Positions 56,120 to 64,000 of a stretch of DNA of 64,000 nt are shown piece after piece. This DNA comes from Endozoicomonas sp. SCSIO W0465 (GTDB lineage Bacteria > Pseudomonadota > Gammaproteobacteria > Pseudomonadales > Endozoicomonadaceae). Both the position numbers and the translations under genes were made by a program. Location of the stretch: positions 6,302,001 to 6,366,000 of the forward strand of contig NZ_CP092417.1 in assembly GCF_023716865.1 (NCBI RefSeq), in the 5' to 3' direction. The notes below the pieces were generated by a model that saw only the letters and a list, made by a program, of their open reading frames with translations, was not told the DNA's origin and searched no databases. Position 1 is the stretch's first letter. Each line of letters opens with the position of its first letter.

Positions 56120-57421
56120 CCTGATTACCACTGATCGTACGTCATGACACAGGGAAAGATAATTTAAGAATATACGTGCAGCTTTTTATTCTTTATGTCT
56201 ATAACCCGGTAAAGAAATAATAGAACCTCTCCAGTATTACCGGTGGAGCAGGCATCATGACGGCTTGTTCTCCAGATTATCAACTAAATTCGGTTTCATA
56301 ACCGCTCCGAACAAGCAAAGACCCACATCATCATTCGAAATAATGATATTAATACGTCAACTGACTTTCAATTATCGGTTGATGGCTAACCCGGTTTCCA
56401 CTGGACGTCTGGCAGTTTGAGAAGTCGATCCGGCATCGGTGCTGTATTGACTGCAGCCCGACCTAGCCTTGAGATCATTGAAGGCATATCAAAACGCCGG
56501 TTAAACCGATAGTTGAACTCTGATAGATAACGGCCCAGATGCTTGGGGTCGAGCTTATGGTAAGTACCGGTAATCGCTGTTTTCACGTTTCCCAGCATGG
56601 TATTTACCCAGGTGAACAACTCATTCTCCATGGATGCATGCCCACCACCGGTAATGATGGCTGTGTGCTGGCATCCGGCATCTTCAATACCCCGGAAACA
56701 GGACAAGCCATCGCTGACGGCCCGGACACCCTTTTTCAGGGCATGTTCTGCCCACTCCTGAATGGTTTTTCGCCGGAAGTTATCAACGGCATTGAACTTC
56801 ATGTAGATAGGGTGGTTATCAGCATCTGTCTGAACTGCGGCCACGAAGGGGGCTTTGTTCTCTGAGCCTCTGCCCCGGCGGCCTCCGTGGCGCTCTCCGC
56901 CCCAATAGGCGTCATCAATCTGAACAAAACCACTCAACTGCCAGCTGTTATCTCTTTCCATCATGACCTGCATGAGTTTGTGTTTCATGCGCAATGCGGC
57001 ATTGTAGGAAATGCCAAGTTGTCGATGAAGCGTCAGGCAAGAAATCCCCGCTTTATTCTGGGTGACGAGATAGATACCCAGAAACCAGGTAGCTAGAGGC
57101 AGCTTTGTTGAGTCAAAGATAGTGTTACTGGTAAGCGAGGTTTGGCAACGGCAGCAATTGCACTGGAATTCAGCTTTCCGGTGAAGCTTGCAGAAACTGC
57201 GGGAGCCACACTTCGGGCATTGGAAGCCATCTGGCCAGCGCCAAGAGGACAGCGCGTTCTCACACTGCTCTTCACTGCCGTAATTAGCCAGAAATTGCAT
57301 AATGCCAAGGCCTTTTTGGAACTGAATGGTGTTTTTACACATCAGTTTTACCTCCAAAACACATGACTATCGACGTTTATTATAGCAGCTGGCTCACGAC
57401 GTAGGGTCGGTGGTAATCAGG
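56120..57421 (-). mobile_element. IS1595-family insertion sequence B, copy 2
   Basis: This 1,302-bp element has the same ends as copy 1 and the 8-bp duplication TAAGCCTT (56112-56119 and 57422-57429). It sits between the secreted-protein gene and the unknown 744-codon gene, and does not interrupt a recognised gene. Confidence 0.93.
56386..57357 (-). CDS. IS1595-family (ISXO2-like) transposase, IS B copy 2
   Basis: The 323 residues are identical to the copy at 38957-39928, including VQIDDAYWGGERHGG and the zinc ribbon. Both frames are intact, so the element may be mobile. Confidence 0.92.
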   Translation of the reverse strand: MEVKLMCKNTIQFQKGLGIMQFLANYGSEEQCENALSSWRWPDGFQCPKCGSRSFCKLHRKAEFQCNCCRCQTSLTSNTIFDSTKLPLATWFLGIYLVTQNKAGISCLTLHRQLGISYNAALRMKHKLMQVMMERDNSWQLSGFVQIDDAYWGGERHGGRRGRGSENKAPFVAAVQTDADNHPIYMKFNAVDNFRRKTIQEWAEHALKKGVRAVSDGLSCFRGIEDAGCQHTAIITGGGHASMENELFTWVNTMLGNVKTAITGTYHKLDPKHLGRYLSEFNYRFNRRFDMPSMISRLGRAAVNTAPMPDRLLKLPDVQWKPG

Positions 57422-57434
57422 TAAGCCTTTGCAC

Positions 57435-57524
57435 TCCGTTCGTCCTGAGCCTGTCGAAGGGCGCAAACTCCGGCCCATGATAGATCGTGCCAAACACCCT
57501 TCGACTCCGCTCAGGATGAACGGA
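57435..57524. repeat. REP-like inverted repeat 2
   Basis: TCCGTTCGTCCTGAGCCTG and CCCTTCGACTCCGCTCAGGA face each other across about 35 bases and form a long imperfect hairpin of the same kind as 43731-43795. It lies directly beside IS B copy 2. Confidence 0.8.
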
Positions 57525-57672
57525 GATGGTACACGTCAATCTCATTGAAATGGTGCACACGGTTTTAAAACAGTGGAGTGTACGTTGCAGAAAAACAGGG
57601 AGCAAATCAAAAATTCCATGCCTTATTAAGGCATGGCTGAATATAGGCTTAAGCGGAAACAACCCGTTTACC

Positions 57673-59907
57673 TTACCCTGGCAAGATCTGATTCCAGTCA
57701 CTTATGGTTAGTTTGCTTAAACTGCAGTAAATTGCATTATTTTTCGATTCCATCATAAGCTCACCAACTTGTTTGAAGAAAGCCCCTCCAAGCCCGCCCC
57801 TCAAAAACAACGCCAGGTCATCATCAATTGTGTTTTCCTGTGGTGCAAGCAGGGATCTTATCTCTGTATCAGGGGCCGTGTTGCCATAGAACAAGTGCCC
57901 AATCATTTTATCCAGCAGACTGTGTTGACCTTCCCCGTCCCCAAAAAAAGACTCGCGCAGGGCATTATCAGGTAAGTCTTTTCGCAGAGCCTGAAATAAA
58001 GCGGGAACCAGTCGTGAAAAATTATCACAAATATCACCTGCCAGCTCATTGATATCCATATCGTGAGCAATATTTTCAATATTCACAGGGCACTCGACAC
58101 TGGCTGCCTTGAGAACTTCAAAGCGCCTGAAAGACAGGGCTGAAAGCTGCAACCTCAGGTTTGGCATATTTAAACCGGAAGTACGATAAGCAATCAGTTT
58201 TTCTAAATTCACGCTGTTTCTTCGTAATCCTTTGCCATCTTCTATCAATTTTACCTTGAGGGCTCCGGGAATCGTTCCGGGTAACAGGCTATTGGCCAGA
58301 GAAAGGTATGTCAGCCATTCTTGCTGTTCTGCACTCAACAACCCACAGCTATAAGTAATCGATTCCAGCAACCATGGACGAAAGTCTGCTTCGTCAAAAT
58401 GATTCACTGCAACCATTCCTGCAAACCTGGACACCAAATCCTTCGTTGCTATTGGGGATAACAATGGCCTTAACTTTTTGCACAACTCCAGAGCCACTGA
58501 ATAGTAGCTGTATGCCTGCAAATCATGGGTGAGGCTTCTGCCAAGCTGCTCAATTCTTGATCTTTCCGTATTGGCAACAGGGCCATGCATTGCAAGGGTG
58601 AACTTTTTTTTGGCTGGGGGTGAGCCAGGCAGCTCAGGAAGCGGGGTATCGCCATCCGGCCTTAAAGGAAGATATGCCTTGCCCAGCAGATTCATAAAAG
58701 TAGCGCTGTTCGCTCCTTCCTGGATCAGGGGACGGTCAACGCAGCTGATCCATTCAAATAAAGGTTTGGGTACCGGGCCACAGTATAGAAGCTCAACAGG
58801 CTCATTAGCAGAACCCAGCCAATCCGTGGTGTTCAAATCATAAAATGGCACCTTCAATGACGCTTGTAACCCCTGAAGCCGTTCAAGGCTTTCCAGCGGA
58901 CTCAAGATCAAAACAACCGTTTTCTCGAATTCTGAAGTATGGCTTTTCATTGCACCGGAAATCAGTCTCCTGATAATCACATCATGCGCAGGCTCCAGGG
59001 CATGATGGTGAATACCATAAACGGGAAGTAAATGAATTCTGCCTTCTTCTGTCTCTCCCAACACCTTTGCCAGACGGGCTCCTCTTGAGTCGCCCTGCAT
59101 AAGTTCCGAAAGATCCGGTTTTTCAGGCGTGTAAAGGACCTGATAGTTTGCCAGTGATGGCAACTCCAGGTTCTGATGTTCCCCGACATTCCGTTCAATT
59201 CTGGGTATCGTATTGGCCCACTTGAAGGGAGGAATAACGATCGCAATTTTCGACTGTAACCATGAGCGATTACCGTTCATAGCCCAGAAGCCAAGCGGTT
59301 GTTCCAATGGTCTGTGGTTAATTTTGCAATGATCGTCCAGGTGTTTAAGCGGAATACACTCACACTCCAGGCCAGCATAACGCAGGGCCTGAACATCATC
59401 ATTACCAGGATTAAATTCTGGAATGAATAACTGCAGTTTTTCCTTCATCTGTTCCCATTTATTGCCATCACCAGCCTTCAGAACCAACTCCACTCTACCT
59501 TTAAAGCCAAGATGAGCCAGCCCTCCGATAATACTGAATGCAGCAGTATGATCGCCCTGACCCGGAGCCTCAGCAAGCCCGACCCGGATCACAGGGATAA
59601 CACCTAACTTTTCCGACAGACTCCTTATGGCCGTATCAACCTTCCTGTTACCTAAAAGGATTTGATCAGTAGATTTTTTCCGGGATTCTTGAACATAACC
59701 CGATACATACTCGCTGGCAGCTGCAGCTCTGATGAATGAATGATCTGGTGGTTCAGGGGGACGCTTTCGCCCCCCATCCGGCGATGAATTGATCAAGGTA
59801 TTGACAGAAAGTGAAGGGTCCACAGCTACATCCGATCGGCAAAAGTGCTTTACTATAGCTCCTGCCTCATACCGCTGCGCTGACAAGCCGGAAAGCAGCA
59901 CTAACAA
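57673..59907 (-). CDS. Large hypothetical protein, start uncertain
   Basis: This open frame has 744 codons. It has no ATG near its start: a TTG at 59907 follows a stop codon directly, and a GTG about 28 codons in is another option. Residues about 100-140 (PVIRVGLAEAPGQGDHTAAF, then IIGGLAHLGFKGRVELVL) look like a Rossmann-type nucleotide or sugar-nucleotide domain, as in GT-B glycosyltransferases, but I cannot name a family. The N-terminus (SSPDGGRKRPPEPPDH) is disordered, as in the DUF4116 and ankyrin proteins nearby. The C-terminal third is helical. The 164-bp palindrome lies 24 bases upstream and may have truncated the gene. Confidence 0.65.
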   Translation of the reverse strand: MLVLLSGLSAQRYEAGAIVKHFCRSDVAVDPSLSVNTLINSSPDGGRKRPPEPPDHSFIRAAAASEYVSGYVQESRKKSTDQILLGNRKVDTAIRSLSEKLGVIPVIRVGLAEAPGQGDHTAAFSIIGGLAHLGFKGRVELVLKAGDGNKWEQMKEKLQLFIPEFNPGNDDVQALRYAGLECECIPLKHLDDHCKINHRPLEQPLGFWAMNGNRSWLQSKIAIVIPPFKWANTIPRIERNVGEHQNLELPSLANYQVLYTPEKPDLSELMQGDSRGARLAKVLGETEEGRIHLLPVYGIHHHALEPAHDVIIRRLISGAMKSHTSEFEKTVVLILSPLESLERLQGLQASLKVPFYDLNTTDWLGSANEPVELLYCGPVPKPLFEWISCVDRPLIQEGANSATFMNLLGKAYLPLRPDGDTPLPELPGSPPAKKKFTLAMHGPVANTERSRIEQLGRSLTHDLQAYSYYSVALELCKKLRPLLSPIATKDLVSRFAGMVAVNHFDEADFRPWLLESITYSCGLLSAEQQEWLTYLSLANSLLPGTIPGALKVKLIEDGKGLRRNSVNLEKLIAYRTSGLNMPNLRLQLSALSFRRFEVLKAASVECPVNIENIAHDMDINELAGDICDNFSRLVPALFQALRKDLPDNALRESFFGDGEGQHSLLDKMIGHLFYGNTAPDTEIRSLLAPQENTIDDDLALFLRGGLGGAFFKQVGELMMESKNNAIYCSLSKLTISDWNQILPG

Positions 59908-60195
59908 TCAACCGCTGGTATGGCCTCTCCAGGAGCCTGTCAGACTTAAGACTGTCCTACTGCGGTTGCGATAAATTGGTCTAAAAATTCCTACTTCTTC
60001 GTCAAATAGCCCCGCTATTCTCCTCAGAAGCAGAAATTTTTATCCTCAATTTCTCGCAATCCTCGCTACGGACGCTTAAGTCCGACAGGCTCCCTGCCCT
60101 TGTCAGGCTCGTTTTAGTACGTATTGCCCATTTTTCATATTGCCTATACAGTCGGTCAACATTTTCCATGCCAATCCTATATACAGAGATGTTCT
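59908..60195. other. Intergenic region containing the long palindrome
   Basis: The 164-bp palindrome fills most of this stretch. The remainder (60095-60195) should hold the promoter of the porin gene; TTTTAGTACGTATTG near 60112 is A/T-rich, but no box is firmly assigned. Confidence 0.5.
59931..60094. repeat. 164-bp imperfect palindrome, MITE-like
   Basis: AGGAGCCTGTCAGACTTAAG at the left pairs with CTTAAGTCCGACAGGCTCCC at the right, and pairing continues through both arms (left TTGCGATAAATTGG with right CTCAATTTCTCGCAA, left TAAAAATTCCTACTTC with right GAAGCAGAAATTTTTA) to a tip AATAGC-CCC-GCTATT at 60005-60019. Transcribed, it would form one 80-bp hairpin. There is no open frame inside. It is not adjacent to a transposase. 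Confidence 0.85.
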
Positions 60196-60939
60196 ATGGG
60201 CTTCCTGCGTAAATCTACCCTTGCTGCAGCGGTTATTGCTGCGGGCTTCTCAACAGCTGCCAGTGCCGATTACCTGTATGGCTTTGGTAATGTCAGCATC
60301 AGCCGTCTCGACTGGACCGACGAAACAGAAGAAGATACCGGTAAAAAAGACTTTACCTTCCTTGAAATTGAAGGTGGTGCTGGCTTTGACTGGGGTGAAG
60401 TTTACGGCTTCTTTGATCTGGAAAACCCTCACAAAAAAAATGAAGAATCAGATGGTGATGGCCGCCGTACAGCTATGAAAGGTACTCTGCGCTATTACCT
60501 GGGCAGTACACCTTTTAACATCTATGCCCATATTTATGATTTCGACAGTGCTGGCTTCACCGAACAGAATCGCCTACTGGGTGTGGGCTTTAATTACCAA
60601 AATGCCAATACCTTCTTCAAGCCGTTTCTGGCCGTCAACAATACCAACACTTCGGCTGGATTCAGCGGTTTTAACGGTTATGTTGCCGGCTGGGTAGCAG
60701 GTTATAGCTTCAGCCTGCTGGAGCAGAGCTTTATGGCAACCAACTGGAATGAGTACGAGTTCGATCGTGACACTCAATACGGCAACGTTGGCAAAGATGG
60801 CTGGAATGGGGCTGCAGCCCTGTGGTGGAACGCCAATGAAAAAATCACGCTCGGCCTTCAGTATCGCTATGCCGATGACAAACTGGGTTTACCAACGTAC
60901 CAGGATGGTCTGGTTTACACCCTGAAATACAATCTCTGA
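60196..60939 (+). CDS. Nucleoside-specific channel-forming porin (Tsx/OmpK type)
   Basis: This outer-membrane beta-barrel channel probably takes up nucleosides. The start is set at the ATG at 60196, where the signal peptide MGFLRKSTLAAAVIAAGFS begins and is cleaved after ASA to give DYLYGFGNVS, the usual Tsx/OmpK mature opening. Alternating aromatic strands (YGFFDLENPHKK, LRYYLGSTPFNIYAHIYDFD, GYVAGWVAGYSFSL) and a C-terminal VYTLKYNL ending fit an outer-membrane barrel. The 247-residue length is normal. A strong terminator follows. Confidence 0.9.
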   Translation: MGFLRKSTLAAAVIAAGFSTAASADYLYGFGNVSISRLDWTDETEEDTGKKDFTFLEIEGGAGFDWGEVYGFFDLENPHKKNEESDGDGRRTAMKGTLRYYLGSTPFNIYAHIYDFDSAGFTEQNRLLGVGFNYQNANTFFKPFLAVNNTNTSAGFSGFNGYVAGWVAGYSFSLLEQSFMATNWNEYEFDRDTQYGNVGKDGWNGAAALWWNANEKITLGLQYRYADDKLGLPTYQDGLVYTLKYNL

Positions 60940-60956
60940 TTAGCACCAACTGCTTT

Positions 60957-61003
60957 CTGTCGGTTCGTCAGCCAGGCGAACTGACAGTCAGTCAATTTTT
61001 TTT
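60957..61003 (+). terminator. Rho-independent terminator of the porin gene
   Basis: CTGTCGGTTCG pairs with CGAACTGACAG (one mismatch) and is followed by TCAGTCAATTTTTTTT. It lies 18 bases after the porin stop codon. Confidence 0.85.
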
Positions 61004-61191
61004 GCCTGAATCATCAAATAAAAAAACAAACGCCCTTCTAATCGACTACATTTCCTAACAGCATTCCTTCCGCAGCGTAAAAAATTCAATTGGAGAGACA
61101 CATCAGGTCTCAGGAAAAACAGTACAAAGGTCTTATTCCCGGCTGCGGTTATCTGCTGATCCAATAACACTAAATGAATGGTCTGATACCC

Positions 61192-61632
61192 ATGAAGCGT
61201 TTGTTGAAATTCATACTTCCGTTATCGCTGTGCTCAATTGCCCCGTTCTCAATGGCCGCTGTCCCCTTTATGGATATGCCTCCGAGCTATGAAGAGGCAA
61301 CGACTTATACAATTCATCTAAAACCGGGTGATGACAAGGAGATCAATATCAGTGAGTTCTTTCGTCTTTCCAGTGAGGGTTATACGTTAATAAGAATCAA
61401 AGTTGCTGGTACCACTCCCAGGGAAAATAGAACAAGACCGGCCCGAATGTACCCGGTTTACCACAATTATACAGCAGAACGAATCCCCCATTGCCGCCTG
61501 TTAAGACAGCATGACTATGATGATCATTACCGGGTATTACTGGATAACACCATTTACGAGTCCAATCTCAGTTATGACGATGCCATTTTACTGGTTGGCA
61601 AACTGGTATCGGTCAACGCCTGCCGGTTCTGA
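61192..61632 (+). CDS. Small secreted hypothetical protein
   Basis: The protein has 146 residues from the ATG at 61192 (an ATG 6 codons earlier is also possible). The signal peptide MKRLLKFILPLSLCSIAPFS has an AMA-type site before AVPFMDMPPSYEEA. The mature part has two cysteines (PHCRLLR and VNACRF) and a repeated acidic pattern. No family recognised. It stands alone downstream of the porin, and a role in the envelope is inference. Confidence 0.75.
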   Translation: MKRLLKFILPLSLCSIAPFSMAAVPFMDMPPSYEEATTYTIHLKPGDDKEINISEFFRLSSEGYTLIRIKVAGTTPRENRTRPARMYPVYHNYTAERIPHCRLLRQHDYDDHYRVLLDNTIYESNLSYDDAILLVGKLVSVNACRF

Positions 61633-61730
61633 TGGTTGGGAGCATGGCAGTGAGGGGGAGAGTATCTTCTCTACCCTTATGAAGTGCTGGTGCTGGTGCT
61701 AAGAAAGAATGGTCAATCTTGCAAAAACAC

Positions 61731-62183
61731 TCACAATGGAAGTGCTGTCGTGTACTTGATCTGTTCCATGGCAAAGCTGGACGTTACATCGGTCAGTCCC
61801 TCTACCGTGTTGACCAGCTCCTTGTAGAAACGATCAAATGATTGAATATCTTTCACGACAACCCTGAGCAAATAATCATACTCACCACTCATTCGATAGC
61901 ATTCAGCAATTTCCGGATAGCTGGCCACCACCTTGCCAAAAGACGCCAGCCATTCGCTATTGTGATGACGGGTTTTAATATGGACAAAAACAGAAACCCC
62001 TAATCCAACCTTGTCCGGATTGACCAGAGCGACACGCCCGGTAATATACCCTTCAGCCTCCAGACGCTTAATGCGCTTCCAGCAGGGCGTCGGTGACAAA
62101 CTGACTTTTTCGGCCAGCTCAGCCAACGAGGGAGTCGTATCCTGCTGCAACTCCCGTAGTATGTTCCGGTCAATTTTATCCAT
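61731..62183 (-). CDS. Lrp/AsnC family transcriptional regulator
   Basis: This 150-residue Lrp/AsnC regulator has the HTH MDKIDRNILRELQQDTTPSLAELAEKVSLSPTPCWKRIKRLE and the RAM domain with YPEIAECYRMSGEYDYLLRVVV. Its ATG directly follows the stop codon of the SIS-CBS gene (TAAATG), so the two genes are translated from one message. The pair probably forms a small regulatory operon in which the regulator responds to an amino acid or sugar-phosphate-linked signal; the targets are not visible. Confidence 0.92.
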   Translation of the reverse strand: MDKIDRNILRELQQDTTPSLAELAEKVSLSPTPCWKRIKRLEAEGYITGRVALVNPDKVGLGVSVFVHIKTRHHNSEWLASFGKVVASYPEIAECYRMSGEYDYLLRVVVKDIQSFDRFYKELVNTVEGLTDVTSSFAMEQIKYTTALPL

Positions 62184-63119
62184 TTAAACGCTGTCAATCG
62201 TCAGAAGACCGATCACATTCTGGTCACGATCTTTCACCACCAGCGAATGAATACCCTGCTCTTTCATTAAGAGTCGAGCTTCTTCAGCACTGATATTTTC
62301 CTGAACACAGATCGGTGCACCATTCATAATATTTCTTGCCATGATACCCTGCAGGCTCTCGGCACCCGCCAGATTCCGACGCAGGTCACCATCGGTAATA
62401 ATGCCACACAGCAAATCGCCTTCCATAACCAGACAGTGGTTGGTTCGATGGAGGGTCATCGTCTGCATGACCTGTCTGAGACTGCAATCGGGCGTTACCA
62501 CCGCCAGGTCACCACGGCGAACCACATCCCGCACCCACACCATTTTCTGATCACTTTGCTGCGCCTCCGGAGAGCTGAACAGGCGTCGGCGAATCAGGGT
62601 TTCAGCCAGCAGATCACCCACAGCCAGTAGAACGGTGGTATAGGTCGTGGGGGCCTGCTCTCTGTCTTCACGACTCTCCACTACACTGGCATCGAGCACG
62701 ATATCGGCCTGCTCAGCAACCGGTCCCGCCGGATCACCGGTAATGGCAATCACTTTATTGCCCATTTGTCGAATGGCCGGATAAAGGCGTAGCAGCTCCT
62801 CTGTCCTGCCACTGTAGGACAGCATGATGATAACGTCTCCCGGACCAATCATGCTCAGATTATCTTCCCAGGTTTCAGCAGCATTCAGTATGTGCGTGGA
62901 CAAACCTGTGGCGTAAAGCGTAGCTGCAATTTTCTGCCCCACCAGACCAGACTGCTTCATACCAAACATGATGGCACGCCCACGACACTCGGCCAGTAGC
63001 TCCAAAGCTGCACTGAAGCTACCATTGATTCTGGCTTCCAGCAATTTGAGTGCGTCGATCTGCCCGGCAACACTGTTGCGCATGACGTCATAAACCAGCT
63101 GATTTTGGTCTAAATTCAT
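62184..63119 (-). CDS. SIS-domain and CBS-pair protein (KpsF/GutQ-like, divergent)
   Basis: This 311-residue protein has the KpsF/GutQ layout: a sugar isomerase (SIS) domain (about 30-180) with FGMKQSGLVGQKIAATLYATG and IIMLSYSGRTEELL, then two CBS motifs (about 200-311, NHCLVMEGDLLCGIITDGDL and IHSLVVKDRDQNVIGLL). It lacks the HPAEASHGD and SHPGGALGRRL motifs that carry catalytic residues in arabinose-5-phosphate isomerases, so that activity is doubtful. It may sense a sugar phosphate rather than isomerise it. The start is the ATG at 63119; an upstream ATG at 63146 is possible. It precedes and is coupled to the Lrp gene. Confidence 0.85.
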   Translation of the reverse strand: MNLDQNQLVYDVMRNSVAGQIDALKLLEARINGSFSAALELLAECRGRAIMFGMKQSGLVGQKIAATLYATGLSTHILNAAETWEDNLSMIGPGDVIIMLSYSGRTEELLRLYPAIRQMGNKVIAITGDPAGPVAEQADIVLDASVVESREDREQAPTTYTTVLLAVGDLLAETLIRRRLFSSPEAQQSDQKMVWVRDVVRRGDLAVVTPDCSLRQVMQTMTLHRTNHCLVMEGDLLCGIITDGDLRRNLAGAESLQGIMARNIMNGAPICVQENISAEEARLLMKEQGIHSLVVKDRDQNVIGLLTIDSV

Positions 63120-63202
63120 CGTCCATCTCTTCTCATCATTTTCCATCAGTTTGACACAGAGGTGCTGATAGAAAATTGATCAGGAGCATTGATCATGGAC
63201 GT

Positions 63203-63517
63203 TTATTTCAGATAGATAATCCCTTCTCTGACTTCACATTCCAGGGCAGTCAGCCTGTCTCCCGGACAAGGCCCGGCAATGCACTCCCCTGTCTCAATCA
63301 GAAACTGGGCTCCGTGGGTAGCGCACTGAATCAGCCGCTTTTCAGAATCCAGGAACTGATCCGGCTGCCACTCAAGGTTGATCCCAAAATGCGGGCAACT
63401 GTTTTCGTAGACGTAAACCTGATCGCCTTTGCGCACGGCAAAGACATGTCCACGCTCATTCTGGAAACCTTTACAGCCAGGATCCTGAAGTTCATCGATA
63501 GAACACAAACGAATCAT
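63203..63517 (-). CDS. Rieske-type [2Fe-2S] ferredoxin
   Basis: This 104-residue protein has the Rieske cluster motifs CPHFG (CxH) and CATHG (CxxH), separated by 20 residues (ENSCPHFGINLEW and RLIQCATHGAQF), ending in a compact beta domain LTALECEVREGIIYLK. Such small soluble Rieske ferredoxins pass electrons to oxygenases or act with NirD-type reductases. No partner enzyme lies beside it. It reads toward the SIS-CBS operon from 60 bp away and may have its own promoter upstream. Confidence 0.92.
   Translation of the reverse strand: MIRLCSIDELQDPGCKGFQNERGHVFAVRKGDQVYVYENSCPHFGINLEWQPDQFLDSEKRLIQCATHGAQFLIETGECIAGPCPGDRLTALECEVREGIIYLK

Positions 63518-64000
<483 letters not shown>

Overview
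The window looks like chromosomal DNA of a marine, host-associated gammaproteobacterium, probably of the Endozoicomonas type (inference). The left half has the gene order HU, rubredoxin, ubiC, ubiA, phoB, phoR, which resembles Pseudomonas and the Oceanospirillales. The right half is rich in insertion sequences and in large proteins with eukaryotic-like or effector-like domains. No rRNA, CRISPR array or complete prophage is present.

Layout. Bases 1-3456 are the end of an integrated element: a partial unknown gene, single-stranded DNA-binding protein, a Rha-like regulator, a small DUF4224-like protein and a tyrosine integrase. The element stops at two tandem tRNA-Leu(CAG) genes, which are its likely attachment site, followed by a stray 5' half of the same tRNA. 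Bases 4283-10756 are core genes: HU, rubredoxin (too short for a usual ORF cutoff), chorismate lyase, a DUF3050 protein, UbiA, PhoB/PhoR and an H-NS-like protein with an IS1595-family element about 100 bp upstream. Bases 12137-16939 hold the spoVR-yeaH-prkA stress operon. Bases 17126-21497 hold a leucine-dehydrogenase-like gene with E1alpha, E1beta and E2 of a 2-oxoacid dehydrogenase. A PilZ protein, an Lrp regulator and a spermidine/putrescine-type ABC transporter (ATPase plus two permeases, no binding protein) run to 26479.

Bases 26577-60100 are accessory DNA around a small core block (alr, broken ycjF, ycjX). The outstanding gene (26577-29792, minus) encodes three macrodomains, a four-cysteine RING-like knuckle and a C-terminal domain that matches the Deltex C-terminal (DTC) fold signature of eukaryotic ubiquitin E3 ligases, including the histidines and glutamate I recall as catalytic. 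It resembles a one-chain PARP9/DTX3L-like ADP-ribose/ubiquitin protein. Next come three tandem paralogues of about 1,230 residues that join a PEP-synthase-like ATP-grasp domain and phosphohistidine swivel domain to a new middle region and DUF4116 repeats, without the usual PEP-binding barrel. One copy is split by an IS and another has its last codons replaced by an IS end. An F-box-like protein, two tandem ankyrin-type proteins with duplicated upstream regions, a secreted proline-rich protein and a 744-codon protein of unknown function follow.

Two IS1595-family elements occur twice each, all four with visible target duplications. A 164-bp near-perfect palindrome, two REP-like inverted repeats and several short tandem repeats add to the repeat load. 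The right end returns to ordinary genes: a Tsx/OmpK-type porin, a small secreted protein, an Lrp regulator directly behind a SIS-CBS protein that lacks KdsD motifs, and a Rieske ferredoxin. The working picture is a core chromosome into which a cluster of putative host-interaction genes has expanded by duplication and is being eroded by transposition. Secretion and host targeting are inferred from domain content only.
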